This document shows, piece after piece, positions 25,471 through 34,782 of a DNA stretch of 41,796 nt. The stretch covers positions 95,097-136,892 of the forward strand of contig NZ_QCXQ01000003.1 of assembly GCF_003124125.1 (NCBI RefSeq), in the 5' to 3' direction. A program made the translations under genes and the position numbers. Position 1 is the first letter of the stretch; each line of letters begins with the position of its first letter. The notes beneath the pieces are model-generated. The model was not told the DNA's origin. It saw only the letters and a list, made by a program, of their open reading frames with translations, and made no database searches. The stretch comes from Levilactobacillus bambusae. GTDB taxonomy: Bacteria; Bacillota; Bacilli; Lactobacillales; Lactobacillaceae.

Positions 25471-26157
25471 ATGACCAATAATATTCTACTAGTTGATGAT
25501 GAACCCAGCTTAACCAGCTACCTTGAAAAAGAATTAACGTTTGACGGGTTTAACGTCATTACCGTTCATGATGGCACGACTGCGTGGCAAACGTATCAGG
25601 ACCACCGGGGCGACTGGCTCGTCATCTTGCTGGATTGGATGCTGCCCGAAATGGACGGCATGGCTATTCTACGCCGAATTCGGAAGGAAGATGACGTTGC
25701 CATTATTATGATGACCGCCCGGAGTTACGTGAGCGACAAGGTAACCGGGTTAGACAACGGTGCCGATGACTACCTGACTAAGCCCTTCGAAATCGAAGAA
25801 CTCTTAGCCCGGATCCGGGTGATTCAACGTCGGGCTAACAAGCACCAAGAACCCGCCGGGATCTACGAAGTGGGTCCCATCAAACTCATCCCTAAGTCCC
25901 GCCAGGTTTCCCAAAATGGGACGCCCATTTCCCTAACCCAACGGGAATACGACCTCTTGCTGTTTCTCATGCAGCATCCCAATGAAGCCTTAACTCGCGA
26001 TGATCTCCTCGATCACGTCTGGGGGGCTGACTTTTTTGGGGATCAAAACGTGGTCGACGTTTACATCGGCTACCTGAGAAATAAGCTGACCCCGCCCAAC
26101 GCTGAATCCCGACTGGAAACGGTTCGCGGCGTTGGCTACCGGCTAAGGGGGGATTAA
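25471..26157 (+). CDS. OmpR/PhoB-type response regulator
   Basis: 228 residues. Receiver domain 1-118 with acidic pair Asp9-Asp10, phosphoacceptor Asp55 in LLDWMLP, Thr82 and Lys104; winged-helix DNA-binding domain about 130-226. The ATG follows AAAGGAG by about 9 nt; longer starts lack a ribosome site. The stop codon is followed after one base by the histidine kinase start, so the two make one two-component system. Target genes unknown. Confidence 0.95.
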   Translation: MTNNILLVDDEPSLTSYLEKELTFDGFNVITVHDGTTAWQTYQDHRGDWLVILLDWMLPEMDGMAILRRIRKEDDVAIIMMTARSYVSDKVTGLDNGADDYLTKPFEIEELLARIRVIQRRANKHQEPAGIYEVGPIKLIPKSRQVSQNGTPISLTQREYDLLLFLMQHPNEALTRDDLLDHVWGADFFGDQNVVDVYIGYLRNKLTPPNAESRLETVRGVGYRLRGD

Positions 26158-26158
26158 A

Positions 26159-27496
26159 ATGGCTAAACCGATAAAATCCAGTGCCGCCCTCATTCAGCGG
26201 TCCTTTACCCCCCTGCTCATTAGCGCCGTGTTAGTCGTGGGGCTCTTACTAACCGGCGCCATGCTCTACCAAGCGGTCGTTCTTTCACAGGCCGAGGCAT
26301 ACCGAACCCTCAATATCATGGAGAATACCCAGCAGCTCCCCGGGCAGTTTGCGATGGCTACCGGGCGCGCATCACGAATTTCTCAAAACACCTACGCCTC
26401 CATTTCACGCGGAGCGGCGGCGATCGAATCGACCGGACTATCGCAATTTTTAGCGCACCCCCAGTTTAAGCTTCCCTTCTTAAACCTCGTCTGGGTCATG
26501 AATCGCGGCCTCTTCTTGGCCGTCTCAACCAGCCATAACCAAACCCACTATGAACTCTGGGTTGGTGTACACGGCGTCATGAATCAGTTCCAGCTTGTCG
26601 CCGCTGCGTGTGCGGTCGCCATGGTCATCATCATGGTTATTAGCCTGATTGTCGTTCGTCAGTTGGCTAACCGGCTTAGTCAGCCCATGCTGGATCTTGC
26701 CAGTGCCGCAACAACGGTAACCCACACCCATTCAACCAAGAAGTTGCCGGTCCCCGCCGAACCCCGAGAAATGCACGATCTAGCCGTTCAATTCAACCAG
26801 TTGCTCGCCGAATTAGGGGCGGAACTTAAACGGGAGCGGCAGTTCGTATCGGATGCGGCTCACGAGCTTCGTACCCCCATTGCTGCGGTTCGGGGCAACG
26901 TCAATTTGATTAAACGTCACGGTGAAGAACATCCCGAAGTAGTCCCCGAATCCCTCCAGTTTATTGACGAAGAATCCCAACGACTGGAACATTTGATTAC
27001 GAATCTACTGGATCTTTCGCGGGCGGATCAACGTCAGGTTCAAGTTGAACCCGTTAACCTCACCCAACTCTCGACTGATCAAATCGCCCGGTATCAGCCA
27101 ACGATCACGCAGCCAATTACCTTGAAGGCACCTCAAAAAGCCGTGACGGTGACCGCGAACGCTGATTACCTGACCCAAATACTGTTGATCCTCCTAGATA
27201 ACGCCCATAAATACTCACCGGTTGACTACCCCATTGTCGTTCAAATTTCCCCAACCGACCGTTCCGTGATCCTAACGGTGAGTGATTTAGGGCCGGGGAT
27301 TCCCGATGATCAAAAAGCAGCTATCTTTGATCGGTTTTACCGGATTGATTCCTCACACTCCAGTAAAATTGCCGGCAGTGGCCTTGGGTTAGCTATTCTT
27401 AGCCAACTTGCAACACTGCAACACATCACTGTTACGGTACTCGATAACGAACCAAACGGAGCAACCATGCAGTTAACTTTCCCAATAGATAACTAA
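26159..27496 (+). CDS. sensor histidine kinase
   Basis: 445 residues: spans at about 17-40 and 145-166 flank an extracellular sensor region of about 100 residues. A HAMP linker (167-220), a dimerisation domain with phospho-His235 in SDAAHELRTP, and an ATPase domain with Asn348 (LLDNAHKYSP), Asp376-Gly378-Gly380 (DLGPGIP) and GSGLGLAI (406-413) follow. AAGGGGGG lies within the end of the regulator gene. A 17-bp terminator follows. Confidence 0.95.
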   Translation: MAKPIKSSAALIQRSFTPLLISAVLVVGLLLTGAMLYQAVVLSQAEAYRTLNIMENTQQLPGQFAMATGRASRISQNTYASISRGAAAIESTGLSQFLAHPQFKLPFLNLVWVMNRGLFLAVSTSHNQTHYELWVGVHGVMNQFQLVAAACAVAMVIIMVISLIVVRQLANRLSQPMLDLASAATTVTHTHSTKKLPVPAEPREMHDLAVQFNQLLAELGAELKRERQFVSDAAHELRTPIAAVRGNVNLIKRHGEEHPEVVPESLQFIDEESQRLEHLITNLLDLSRADQRQVQVEPVNLTQLSTDQIARYQPTITQPITLKAPQKAVTVTANADYLTQILLILLDNAHKYSPVDYPIVVQISPTDRSVILTVSDLGPGIPDDQKAAIFDRFYRIDSSHSSKIAGSGLGLAILSQLATLQHITVTVLDNEPNGATMQLTFPIDN

Positions 27497-27536
27497 AGAA
27501 TCGTTTGTAAGGGTGACTTACAAACGATTCTTTTAT
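27495..27536 (+). terminator. intrinsic terminator of the two-component operon
   Basis: Arms 27495-27511 and 27517-27533 pair perfectly over 17 bp around GGTGA, ending in TTTTAT. Confidence 0.9.
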
Positions 27537-27585
27537 ATCATTGTTACTAACAACAACTTTGCGGATAATTTAGGGGGAGACACCC

Positions 27586-27906
27586 ATGGAAAACAACGTC
27601 CTTTTGGCCTGGAAACGACTGACGAGCCGAAATTTTGCGGATCAGGTCAGTCAGAAATGGCGTCGCCGGCTCACCTGGATCGTTCTAGTGAGCCCGGTCA
27701 TTTTACTCGGGCTGGCACTAGTCGGGTTTCAGCGCACCAGTAATTGGTTAAACGACTTCTATTTTTTTCTATTAGCGGATTACTTCTGCCTGGTCTTTGG
27801 CCGACGCCACATTCGCTTCATCTGGTCCCTTATTTTAGGGACTTTATGTGCCATGGGCTGCATTCTGCTGTTAACCTTCTGGATTAGTTGGGTAACGGGA
27901 CAATAA
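27586..27906 (+). CDS. small membrane protein, unknown function
   Basis: 106 residues: a basic cytoplasmic N-terminus (1-29), then about three hydrophobic segments (near 30-47, 57-70 and 77-103). No family recognised. GGGGGAG lies 6-8 nt before the ATG. It follows the terminator of the kinase gene by about 50 nt, so it is not part of that transcript unless read-through occurs. Downstream lie family-2 and family-1 repeats. Confidence 0.7.
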   Translation: MENNVLLAWKRLTSRNFADQVSQKWRRRLTWIVLVSPVILLGLALVGFQRTSNWLNDFYFFLLADYFCLVFGRRHIRFIWSLILGTLCAMGCILLLTFWISWVTGQ

Positions 27907-27938
27907 TTAGCCAAAATAAAGATGGGGTTGGAATACAA

Positions 27939-28030
27939 AACGTTCAGGATATGCCAAATAAAACAAAGGGCCAGATTCGATTGTTTTTGATCGGATTTGG
28001 CCCTTCGTTTTATTTAATTGTGGTCTGTCT
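27939..28030 (+). repeat. family-2 hairpin repeat, copy 2b
   Basis: Flanks ACGTTCAG..ATGCCAAATA (left) and TTGTGGTCTGTCTT (right) match copy 2a. Stem AAATAAAAC-A-AAGGGCCA pairs with TGGCCCTT-C-GTTTTATTT, and GATTCGATTG faces TGATCGGATT. Compared with copy 2a, A-T pairs next to the core are G-C here. It lies 33 nt after a plus-strand stop codon and may act as its terminator. Confidence 0.8.
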
Positions 28031-28150
28031 TTAGTTGGGTTCCACCGCTCAGATCTCTGCGGTTAACCAGGGCATCGAATAATGCCTAAGACCAGCATTT
28101 TTCGATGCCCCAGTTAAACCTCCAGATCTACCGAGCGGTTCCGCACCCTA
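28031..28150 (+). repeat. family-1 hairpin repeat, copy E
   Basis: P1 CCGCTC/GAGCGG, P2 AGATCT/AGATCT, P3 GGTTAAC/GTTAAACC, P4 GGGCATCGAA/TTCGATGCCC, P5 AATGC/GCATT. The conserved right end TTCCGCACCCTA contains, as CTA, the reverse of the TAG stop of the following minus-strand gene. Confidence 0.85.
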
Positions 28151-29266
28151 TCCCCTTAACCACTTAGCCATTTCCCACGCAAAGTCTTCGGCTTGGGCAA
28201 ATAGACCGACGTTGTTTAGGAAGGCGTGGGTCATTCCTGGGTAGTATAGGTAGTGGAGGTCAACCCCAGCCTTCGCTAACTTTTTGGCAAAGGCGTACCC
28301 TTCTTCGTGCAATGGATCAAATTCGTCCGTTACAAGGATGGTCCGGGGCAGGTTAGCCGTGACGTCATCCGGGTAGTTAATTGGCGATACTAACGGATCC
28401 ATCTTATCAATCTTATCGTGAGTATAAGCGGTTCCAATCGTATCAATTAACGTTGTAAAATCACCACTTGCACCTACGGGACCACTTCCGGCACCCTTGG
28501 GGGTTAATTCACGAATTTGTTTGGAATCGATGGTGACCAACGGGTAGAGCAGCGCCTGCTGCTTAGCGTAGCGGGTTTCGCGGTCCATGTACGTAATGGC
28601 AGCCGCAATGTTAGCGCCCGTACTTTCCCCGTACAGGGTAATGTTGGCTGGATCAATGCCTAATTCATCCGCATGTTCTGACAGGTAACGTAGCGACGAG
28701 TAATTTTCACTCGTTGTCGTTTCATAGTCGAATTCTGGTGCGTAATGGAAGTCAACGGCAAATACCTTAACGTGAGCAACTTGAGCTAAGAGATATGAAA
28801 AGCCCTGGGTTAAGTAAATGGAGCCCCCAATAAAGCCGCCCCCGTGAATGTACATAACAGCTGGTAAGGTTTCGTAAGGTGCCGTTAGAACTGGTGTGTA
28901 AGACATCATGCTGACGCCTTCGTCAGTCGTTACCTTTTCGGTCTTAACGTTCGGCGCCATGTTGACACTAACCCCGTTCATCCGTTCCCGCCATGCAAAC
29001 AGCTTCTTTTCCGTATCATTACGTGGGGCCCGCGCAGCTGCTGCCATAGCAGCTGAAGGCTGAGCCTTATAGTCCTTCGGGAACTTATAGTCCTTCTGGT
29101 AATCCTTTAAGACGGGATCTTCTTCGCCGTCTTTTACCTTGGGATCACGTTTCGTTAAAGACAGAACCCCGTTTTCATCCTTTTGGAACTCTTGAATCTT
29201 CGACAATCGAGCTAATTTCTCGTAATACGTTTCTGTACGTGGATATGCATCTGAATTTGTGGACAT
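28148..29266 (-). CDS. alpha/beta hydrolase, HSL/Aes-type esterase
   Basis: 372 residues. A charged N-terminal extension of about 110 residues precedes an HSL-family esterase domain: the oxyanion motif His141-Gly-Gly-Gly-Phe, nucleophile Ser215 in YGESTGA, Asp317 in DEFDPLHEEG and His347 in GMTHAF. Unlike the hydrolase at 3934 this copy has the intact HGGGF. Start: the first ATG touches the AAGGGGG ribosome site, so the ATG three codons later (9-nt spacing) is preferred. No signal peptide. The TAG stop lies inside the family-1 repeat. Confidence 0.9.
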   Translation of the reverse strand: MSTNSDAYPRTETYYEKLARLSKIQEFQKDENGVLSLTKRDPKVKDGEEDPVLKDYQKDYKFPKDYKAQPSAAMAAAARAPRNDTEKKLFAWRERMNGVSVNMAPNVKTEKVTTDEGVSMMSYTPVLTAPYETLPAVMYIHGGGFIGGSIYLTQGFSYLLAQVAHVKVFAVDFHYAPEFDYETTTSENYSSLRYLSEHADELGIDPANITLYGESTGANIAAAITYMDRETRYAKQQALLYPLVTIDSKQIRELTPKGAGSGPVGASGDFTTLIDTIGTAYTHDKIDKMDPLVSPINYPDDVTANLPRTILVTDEFDPLHEEGYAFAKKLAKAGVDLHYLYYPGMTHAFLNNVGLFAQAEDFAWEMAKWLRG

Positions 29267-29395
29267 ACTATCCATCCCCCTTTTTAGCCATTATATCAAG
29301 CTTACATTCAGATTCGTAACAAAAAGCCTTATCCTCCATTTACCGGGAAGGAAGCGCTATAATTAAGGGTATTCTTAGCATTGGAGGTTAACATC

Positions 29396-29905
29396 ATGAA
29401 AATTTCTGTTCCGCTTCAAAACGGCGTCTTGCCGGATCAATACGCAAAGTATGCGACGGGCAGTGACGTTCATAACGGCCAACCCGTCCGATCGTTTCCC
29501 ATCCGAATCGAAGATGCTCCTGAGGGCACCCAGTCGTTTGCGTTAAGTCTTCTCGACTTTGATGCCATTCCGGTTAGCGGGTTCCCCTGGATTCACTGGG
29601 TCGCCGCCAACTTCCCGGGGGACATTACCGAAATCCCCGAGGACGACAGCCGAACCCTAGTCGTTCCCCACACGCTCGGTAAAAACAGTAATGCCGGGTC
29701 ATTAATCAATGAAACGAACCCCTCAATTATTGAACACTATACGGGGCCGTTCCCACCGGATGCTGATCATACCTATACGTTAACGGTGTACGCCTTAAAA
29801 TCCGTCCTCGACCTTGAAGAAGGATTCTGGTTGAACGAATTGATGCACGATGCTGACTCTCAAACGTTAACGACAGCGACCTGTACCTTTATTGGCCGCG
29901 TTTAA
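29396..29905 (+). CDS. YbhB/YbcL family (PEBP-like) protein
   Basis: 169 residues. The PEBP fold is recognised from the DAPEGTQSFALSLLDFDA segment (ligand-pocket Asp residues) and PWIHWVAANFPG. Bacterial members resemble Raf-kinase-inhibitor proteins and may bind small anionic ligands; the cellular role is unclear. The ATG follows GGAGG by 8 nt; TATAAT at 29358 is the likely -10. An aldo/keto reductase begins 22 nt after it, suggesting co-transcription. Confidence 0.9.
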   Translation: MKISVPLQNGVLPDQYAKYATGSDVHNGQPVRSFPIRIEDAPEGTQSFALSLLDFDAIPVSGFPWIHWVAANFPGDITEIPEDDSRTLVVPHTLGKNSNAGSLINETNPSIIEHYTGPFPPDADHTYTLTVYALKSVLDLEEGFWLNELMHDADSQTLTTATCTFIGRV

Positions 29906-29927
29906 AATTTAAGGAGGTAACTTGCTT

Positions 29928-30869
29928 ATGACTTCAACTGTTAAAATTGGCCACTCCGACGTAATGACCACCCCACTTGGTTTAGGTACCAATGCGGTCG
30001 GCGGTTATAATCTTTTTCCGAACTTAGATGATAACCGGGGCAAAGAAATGGTTCGGGCCGCCATCAACTCGGGAATCAACCTCTTAGATACAGCCTACGT
30101 TTACGGTTTAGGCCGGTCAGAAACCCTTATCGGTGAAGTTCTCCGGGATTACAAACGTGAGGACGTCACGATTGCCACTAAGGCGGCCCAAGATCCCAGT
30201 CTAGGCAAAAACGCCGTGAACAATTCCCCTGCCTTTCTAAAGAAGGCCGTCGATGAAAGTCTGGAGCGGTTGCACACCGACTACTTAGACATCTTCTTCA
30301 TTCACTTCCCTGACGAAAAAACTCCTAAGGACGAAGCCGTTTCAACGTTAAACGATTTAAAACGGGACGGTAAAATTCGCGCCATTGGGATTTCCAACTT
30401 TACGTTAGACCAAGTCAAAGAAGCTAACCGTGACGGTTACGTCGACGTGGTCGAGGATCAATACAGCTTAATTCACCGGGACGCCGAAGTCGAATTACTC
30501 CCATACCTTCAGCAAAACGGGATTTCGTTTATCCCTTACTTCCCACTTGCCTCTGGACTATTAACGGGTAAGTACACCGCTGAGGAACCCCACTTCCCGG
30601 ACGGTGACCTACGGCAAAATGACTACGACTTTAAGGGCGACCGCTACCAACAAATCATTGGCAGCGTTGACTCCTTAATTCCAATGGCCAAAAAGTATGA
30701 CGTCACCATAACCCAACTGATTCTAGCTTGGTACATCAAGAACCCGGCTATTTCCGTTGTGATCCCCGGTGCTAAACGGCCCGAACAAGTGATGGCGAAC
30801 GCCCAATCTATGACCGTTAACCTCAGTGACGCCGATTACCAAATCATTGATACCACCTTCAAGGCTTAA
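29928..30869 (+). CDS. aldo/keto reductase (YajO/Tas-like)
   Basis: 313 residues from the ATG 10 nt after AAGGAGG; a TTG two codons earlier has only 4-nt spacing. Tetrad Asp54 and Tyr59 (LLDTAYVYG), Lys85 (ATKAA) and His126 (FIHFPDE) is complete, and the C-terminal cofactor region VVIPGAKRPEQV is typical of the COG0667 group. NADPH-dependent reduction of aldehydes or ketones, physiological substrate unknown. The next gene starts 3 nt after its stop, so the two are coupled. Confidence 0.93.
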   Translation: MTSTVKIGHSDVMTTPLGLGTNAVGGYNLFPNLDDNRGKEMVRAAINSGINLLDTAYVYGLGRSETLIGEVLRDYKREDVTIATKAAQDPSLGKNAVNNSPAFLKKAVDESLERLHTDYLDIFFIHFPDEKTPKDEAVSTLNDLKRDGKIRAIGISNFTLDQVKEANRDGYVDVVEDQYSLIHRDAEVELLPYLQQNGISFIPYFPLASGLLTGKYTAEEPHFPDGDLRQNDYDFKGDRYQQIIGSVDSLIPMAKKYDVTITQLILAWYIKNPAISVVIPGAKRPEQVMANAQSMTVNLSDADYQIIDTTFKA

Positions 30870-30872
30870 CGG

Positions 30873-31454
30873 ATGAATAAGAGCCGTTTAGAAGCCTTTA
30901 CGGACGCCATTGTGGCAATTATTTTGACGATTATGGTGTTGGAGGTTAAGACCCCCGACAGTTATCAGCCCGATGCCCTAGTCGGGGATGTTCCCTATTT
31001 CTTTGCCTACGCCGTGAGCTGGTTATTCATCTTAACCGCTTGGTATAACCACCACTACATGTTTAGCCTAGCGACTCACATTCGGAAAAGTACCTTCTGG
31101 TTAAACTGTTTATGGTTATTCGTCATGTCTTTTTTACCGATCGCCACAAGCTGGACGGGTCGCTTTATCATGCACCGGGCCCCCGCCTACTTCTATCTCT
31201 TAGTCCTAGTTTTGTGGGATACAACTTACCACGCGCTGTCGCTTGACTTGGCCCGGCATAATCCCGAAATTGCCAGTCGAATTACGAACATGCTGGTCTA
31301 TCGATTCATCGGGACTTGGTATGGCTACCTGTTAATTGGGGTGGAAGGCGTTTTAGTTTACTTCTATCCCCCTAGTCTACTCATTATTACAACGGTTGAG
31401 CTCATCACCATTGCCGTTCGAACTCCCCATGACTCGGATACCCTATTTAATTAG
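30873..31454 (+). CDS. DUF1211/TMEM175-like membrane protein
   Basis: 193 residues with about six hydrophobic segments. The N-terminal RLEAFTDAIVAIILTIMVLE (5-24) is the signature helix of the DUF1211/TMEM175 family, whose studied bacterial members are potassium-selective channels with the pore lined by this helix. Here the usual F(S/T)DA pattern is kept. One six-span repeat is encoded, so a tetramer would be needed for a pore. It is 3 nt downstream of the aldo/keto reductase gene in the same operon and ends at a terminator at 31474. Confidence 0.88.
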   Translation: MNKSRLEAFTDAIVAIILTIMVLEVKTPDSYQPDALVGDVPYFFAYAVSWLFILTAWYNHHYMFSLATHIRKSTFWLNCLWLFVMSFLPIATSWTGRFIMHRAPAYFYLLVLVLWDTTYHALSLDLARHNPEIASRITNMLVYRFIGTWYGYLLIGVEGVLVYFYPPSLLIITTVELITIAVRTPHDSDTLFN

Positions 31455-31473
31455 GGGACCAGTGGGGCAACTC

Positions 31474-31514
31474 AAAAGACCGGTCAAATTCGAAAGAACT
31501 TGGCTGGCCTTTTT
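31474..31514 (+). terminator. intrinsic terminator
   Basis: AAAAG-A-CCGGTCAA pairs with TTGGCTGG-C-CTTTT, with two G-T wobbles and one internal mismatch; ends in T5. Confidence 0.75.
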
Positions 31515-31803
31515 ACGTTAGTGCACGGGATTTATCGATTAGGTCCGCACTATTTTATTCCGGCTCCCCCAATCAGATTTCTGTGGCTAACTACGCAAGA
31601 ACTTAACCGTCAAAGCCCAGACGCTTATGTCCTTGCTAGGTTAGTCCTCAAAATCTACCGATTGGGTCCGCACTATTTTTTTTATTCCGGCTCCCCTAAT
31701 CAAATCCTTCCGCCTAACAAAATCACCCGTAATACCCAAGTGCAGGTATTTCGGGTGATTACGTTAGTGCTCGGGATTTACCGATTAGGTCCGCACTATA
31801 TTT
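31515..31803 (+). repeat. family-1 repeat array (fragment D0, full copies D1 and D2)
   Basis: D0 (31515-31556) is a right-end fragment. D1 (31568-31666): P1 CCCAATC/GATTGGG, P2 AGATTT/AAATCT, P3 GGCTAAC/GTTAGTCC, P4 GCAAG/CTTGC, P5 CGTC/GACG. D2 (31695-31789): P1 CCTAATC/GATTAGG, P2 AAATCC/GGATTT, P3 CTAAC/GTTAG, P4 AATCACCCG/CGGGTGATT, P5 AATACC/GGTATT. Right ends all read GATT(A/G)GGTCCGCACTAT. Between D1 and D2, P1, P2, P4 and P5 change on both arms. The array ends about 15 nt from the stop of the next minus-strand gene. Confidence 0.88.
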
Positions 31804-32133
31804 TTACCTTCCGCCCCCGATTTTAATGGCTGCGGCCTCCAAACGGGATAGGGTGGACTCCGCGTTCGTTTTGAAATCTTCAATAAATGTGGTGCCTTCT
31901 GGTGTAACATGGCCCATATCTTCGCCGTAAATATCCTTGACGACTAGGGCATGGCCCTCATAAACGCCTGTATCGTAGTGCCCGTCCTCCACCTGATCCA
32001 AGAACTGTTGAAAGGCGTCTAGGACTCCCTGCTTAATCACTTCATCCTCCGTCATATCCACCCCGCTGCGTTGTAATTGAACCTGACGCAAAGTGACTTC
32101 ATCCATATCTTGTGGAATTTGAATAATCATCAT
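31804..32133 (-). CDS. small acidic protein of unknown function
   Basis: 109 residues beginning MMIIQIPQDM. The N-terminal 45 residues predict a beta strand followed by helices, a little like the N-termini of antitoxin or ribbon-helix-helix proteins. The rest is acidic with a short helical tail, and I cannot place it. AGGAG lies 5-8 nt before two adjacent ATGs. No toxin-like partner gene is next to it. The stop codon is adjacent to the repeat array. Confidence 0.65.
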   Translation of the reverse strand: MMIIQIPQDMDEVTLRQVQLQRSGVDMTEDEVIKQGVLDAFQQFLDQVEDGHYDTGVYEGHALVVKDIYGEDMGHVTPEGTTFIEDFKTNAESTLSRLEAAAIKIGGGR

Positions 32134-32239
32134 CACCACTCCTCATTCCTGTTTTGCTTCTATAGTATCACGGCAGGAGTTGGTTCTTGCATTATTTTGC
32201 CAAGTAGGTCAGGATTTAGGTAAAAGGAGTTGAGCGCAG

Positions 32240-32887
32240 ATGACAGACGCCATTACAGTTGCACAAGCACAAGAATATGATCATTACACCATGGAGGAGG
32301 TGGGGATTCCCTCCCTCGTCTTAATGGAACGGGCCGCACTAGCTTGCTACCGGGATATTTTAACCGGGCCGTTCGACCTTAGCCGAATTTTAGTGGTTGC
32401 CGGATCGGGTAATAACGGCGGGGACGGGGTTGCGGTCGCTCGATTGCTCCGCATTCATGGTTTAAACGTTAGACTCATGCTGGTTGGTCAACCTGACCAC
32501 GCTACCGAACAAACAAAGCAGCAGTTAAAAATTGCCGCTCACTACCAAACACCCATGACCACGGAAACGGCGGATATTGAACACGCAACCCTCGTTGTCG
32601 ACGGGATCTTCGGGGTTGGACTTTCACGGCCCGTTGAAGGTCACTATGCCACAATTATTCATCAGATTAACGAAGTCGATGCGCCTGTGTTTGCCATTGA
32701 CGTTCCGTCAGGCATTAACGCTGACACAGGTGACGTTTTGGGGGTCGCCTTGACCGCCCGCATGACAACGACCATGGGTTATCGTAAAATAGGCTTTGAA
32801 ACCACGAGCGGCCGACAGCACGTTGGTCAGCTTCACGTTGCCGACATTGGGGTTTACGCACCTTCGCCCCTCATTCCAAGCAAGTAA
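32240..32887 (+). CDS. nnrE: NAD(P)H-hydrate epimerase (YjeF N-domain)
   Basis: 215 residues. It repairs the damaged cofactor by interconverting R- and S-forms of hydrated NAD(P)H. Motifs GSGNNGGDG (55-63), VVDGIFGVGLSRPVEG and AIDVPSGINADTG match the YjeF_N domain. The dehydratase domain that is often fused is absent, so that activity must be encoded elsewhere. AAAGGAG is 10 nt upstream. A large FAD/NAD(P)-binding protein follows after 15 nt, suggesting an operon. Confidence 0.93.
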   Translation: MTDAITVAQAQEYDHYTMEEVGIPSLVLMERAALACYRDILTGPFDLSRILVVAGSGNNGGDGVAVARLLRIHGLNVRLMLVGQPDHATEQTKQQLKIAAHYQTPMTTETADIEHATLVVDGIFGVGLSRPVEGHYATIIHQINEVDAPVFAIDVPSGINADTGDVLGVALTARMTTTMGYRKIGFETTSGRQHVGQLHVADIGVYAPSPLIPSK

Positions 32888-32902
32888 GAAAGGATCTTCC
32901 CC

Positions 32903-34771
32903 ATGCAAATTACCATTATCGGAGCTGGCCCACGCGGCCTATTAGTACTCGAACGGCTGCTTACCTGGCATTCGCCCCACTCAACCGAGTCACTGGAAAT
33001 CACGCTAATGGATGACTTTCCCGTCGGGGGTCATGTTTGGCGGACTGATCAAAACCCGCTGCTTTTGATGAATACCGTTGCACAGGAAATTTCGCTCTTT
33101 GCCGATTCGTCCGTTGAGATGCGGGGCCAATCCGTTACGGGCCCTGATCTCTGCGACTGGGCCCAAAGTCAGGTTGGCCAACGGTACATAGCGACGCATG
33201 ATTTACCAAACCGGGAGACGCTTCAAACCTTCGCCCGCCACCTGGGCAAGAACGACTACGCTCCCCGGGCTTTGTTTGGCGTCTACCTTCAATGGTTCTA
33301 CGAACAGCAGTTAAACCGACAGTCAGACACCGTCACCATTCAGTTTATTCAGGAATCGGTCGTCGAAATTCGGCACGTTGACACCCATGACATCATTAAG
33401 ACGGCTCACCGATCCCTTTTGGCCGACCAAATTATCATGGCCCTTGGTCACTCTGAGAACCGGCCCACGACGGAACAGCGCTCGTTTGCCGACTTTGCTG
33501 AAAGTCACGGTCTGGCCTACTTCCCACCCATGCACCCGGGTGACGCTGATTTTTCCAAACTCACCGATGGTCAAACCGTTATTATGCGCGGATTAGGGCT
33601 AAGTTTCTTTGATTACATTACCCTATTAACGTTGGGCCGGGGAGGGAAATATCAGCAAACGGATCATGAACTCACCTACCAGCCGTCCGGTTACGAACCC
33701 CAAATCATTGCGGGTTCCCGGCGGGGTTTCCCTTACTACCCTAAGGGCGTTAACCAGAAAAAACCGGGGGAGGAATGGCAGTCCCATTTCTTAACGGCCG
33801 AAGCCCTGACTGCCCGTCATATTAGTCGTCCCATGGACTTCACAGCGTTTCAGCACCTCGTCCGCTTAGACGTTGAATTAGTGTATTACCAACTGTTGAT
33901 TAAGCAAAAGTACCCGAAACTCAGTGCCGATCAGTTTAAGCAGGATTACCTTGCTGCGGCCGACCCTGAAACGGTAATTGACCAGGCGCCGTTTAACCCC
34001 GAAGACCGGTGGAACTGGGAGTCAATCATTCAACCGCTGCGAGACGAACCAGCTGGCGTTAACCACCAGCAATTTATTCTTGAACGACTTAACACGTTAA
34101 TTGTCGACGCCAAACTCGGTAACCTAACGGGACCCATCAACGGGGCATTAGATGCCCTCCGGGACTTCCGGAGCGACATTCGGTTCATCGTCGAAAACCA
34201 CTGGTTAACTAACGACGCCTACATTAACGACTTTTTAACCACGTTTGACCAGCTAAACAGCTTCTTAGTGGTCGGGCCGCCACTAGTTCGGATAGAACAG
34301 CTCTGCGCCTTAATGCGCGCGGGTATTGTGACCCTAGCGGATCCCAACATGACGGTTACCATCGCTGACAACCACTTTCAGACTCAGGTGGGAGGTCAAC
34401 CCGTATCAGCCGCAGCGTTAATTGAAAGCCGGCTGCCCCGGATTGACCTCATGGTGAGTCACAATCCGTTGCTGGCCTCCTTAATTTCCCACCACACAGC
34501 GACGCCAGAATTGTTAGCTACCACCACTAATCCGAAGGCCCAAACCCACGCGGTCTTAGTGGATCACGAAACGGACCGGCTCATTGACGCTTACGGCCAC
34601 TCCCTGTCAAATTTCTATTTCTGGGGAATTCCTACCGAGGGCGAGCACTGGATGACTACGACCGCCCCCCGGCCGGACGTTAATGATAGCAACTTCATTA
34701 CGGCCGACCGCATCGCCAGTGAAATTTTGGCCCCTGAAAACCAGGAGAAAGACTTGGATGAACTAGTTTAA
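32903..34771 (+). CDS. FAD/NAD(P)-binding protein (NAD_binding_9 type)
   Basis: 622 residues, the usual length for this family. The N-terminal Rossmann motif IIGAGPRGLLVLERL (5-19) and the later GHVWRTDQNPLLLMNT match the FAD-NAD(P)-binding (NAD_binding_9) group, a broad set of poorly studied flavoproteins. A second GxGxxx-type segment is seen near VIMRGLGLSFFD. No membrane span. The ribosome site is AAAGGA. Directly behind nnrE; cofactor repair and a flavin/NAD enzyme together are suggestive but do not prove a joint role. Confidence 0.85.
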   Translation: MQITIIGAGPRGLLVLERLLTWHSPHSTESLEITLMDDFPVGGHVWRTDQNPLLLMNTVAQEISLFADSSVEMRGQSVTGPDLCDWAQSQVGQRYIATHDLPNRETLQTFARHLGKNDYAPRALFGVYLQWFYEQQLNRQSDTVTIQFIQESVVEIRHVDTHDIIKTAHRSLLADQIIMALGHSENRPTTEQRSFADFAESHGLAYFPPMHPGDADFSKLTDGQTVIMRGLGLSFFDYITLLTLGRGGKYQQTDHELTYQPSGYEPQIIAGSRRGFPYYPKGVNQKKPGEEWQSHFLTAEALTARHISRPMDFTAFQHLVRLDVELVYYQLLIKQKYPKLSADQFKQDYLAAADPETVIDQAPFNPEDRWNWESIIQPLRDEPAGVNHQQFILERLNTLIVDAKLGNLTGPINGALDALRDFRSDIRFIVENHWLTNDAYINDFLTTFDQLNSFLVVGPPLVRIEQLCALMRAGIVTLADPNMTVTIADNHFQTQVGGQPVSAAALIESRLPRIDLMVSHNPLLASLISHHTATPELLATTTNPKAQTHAVLVDHETDRLIDAYGHSLSNFYFWGIPTEGEHWMTTTAPRPDVNDSNFITADRIASEILAPENQEKDLDELV

Positions 34772-34782
34772 GATATACGTTA

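Noticed and set aside
31515-31803. Mobile element with transposase or MITE with target duplication
   Set aside because: No transposase frame is present and I could not identify target-site duplications at the ends of the copies; the repeats are better described as structured elements.
31804-32133. Antitoxin of a toxin-antitoxin pair
   Set aside because: Only a faint N-terminal resemblance and no adjacent small toxin-like gene.
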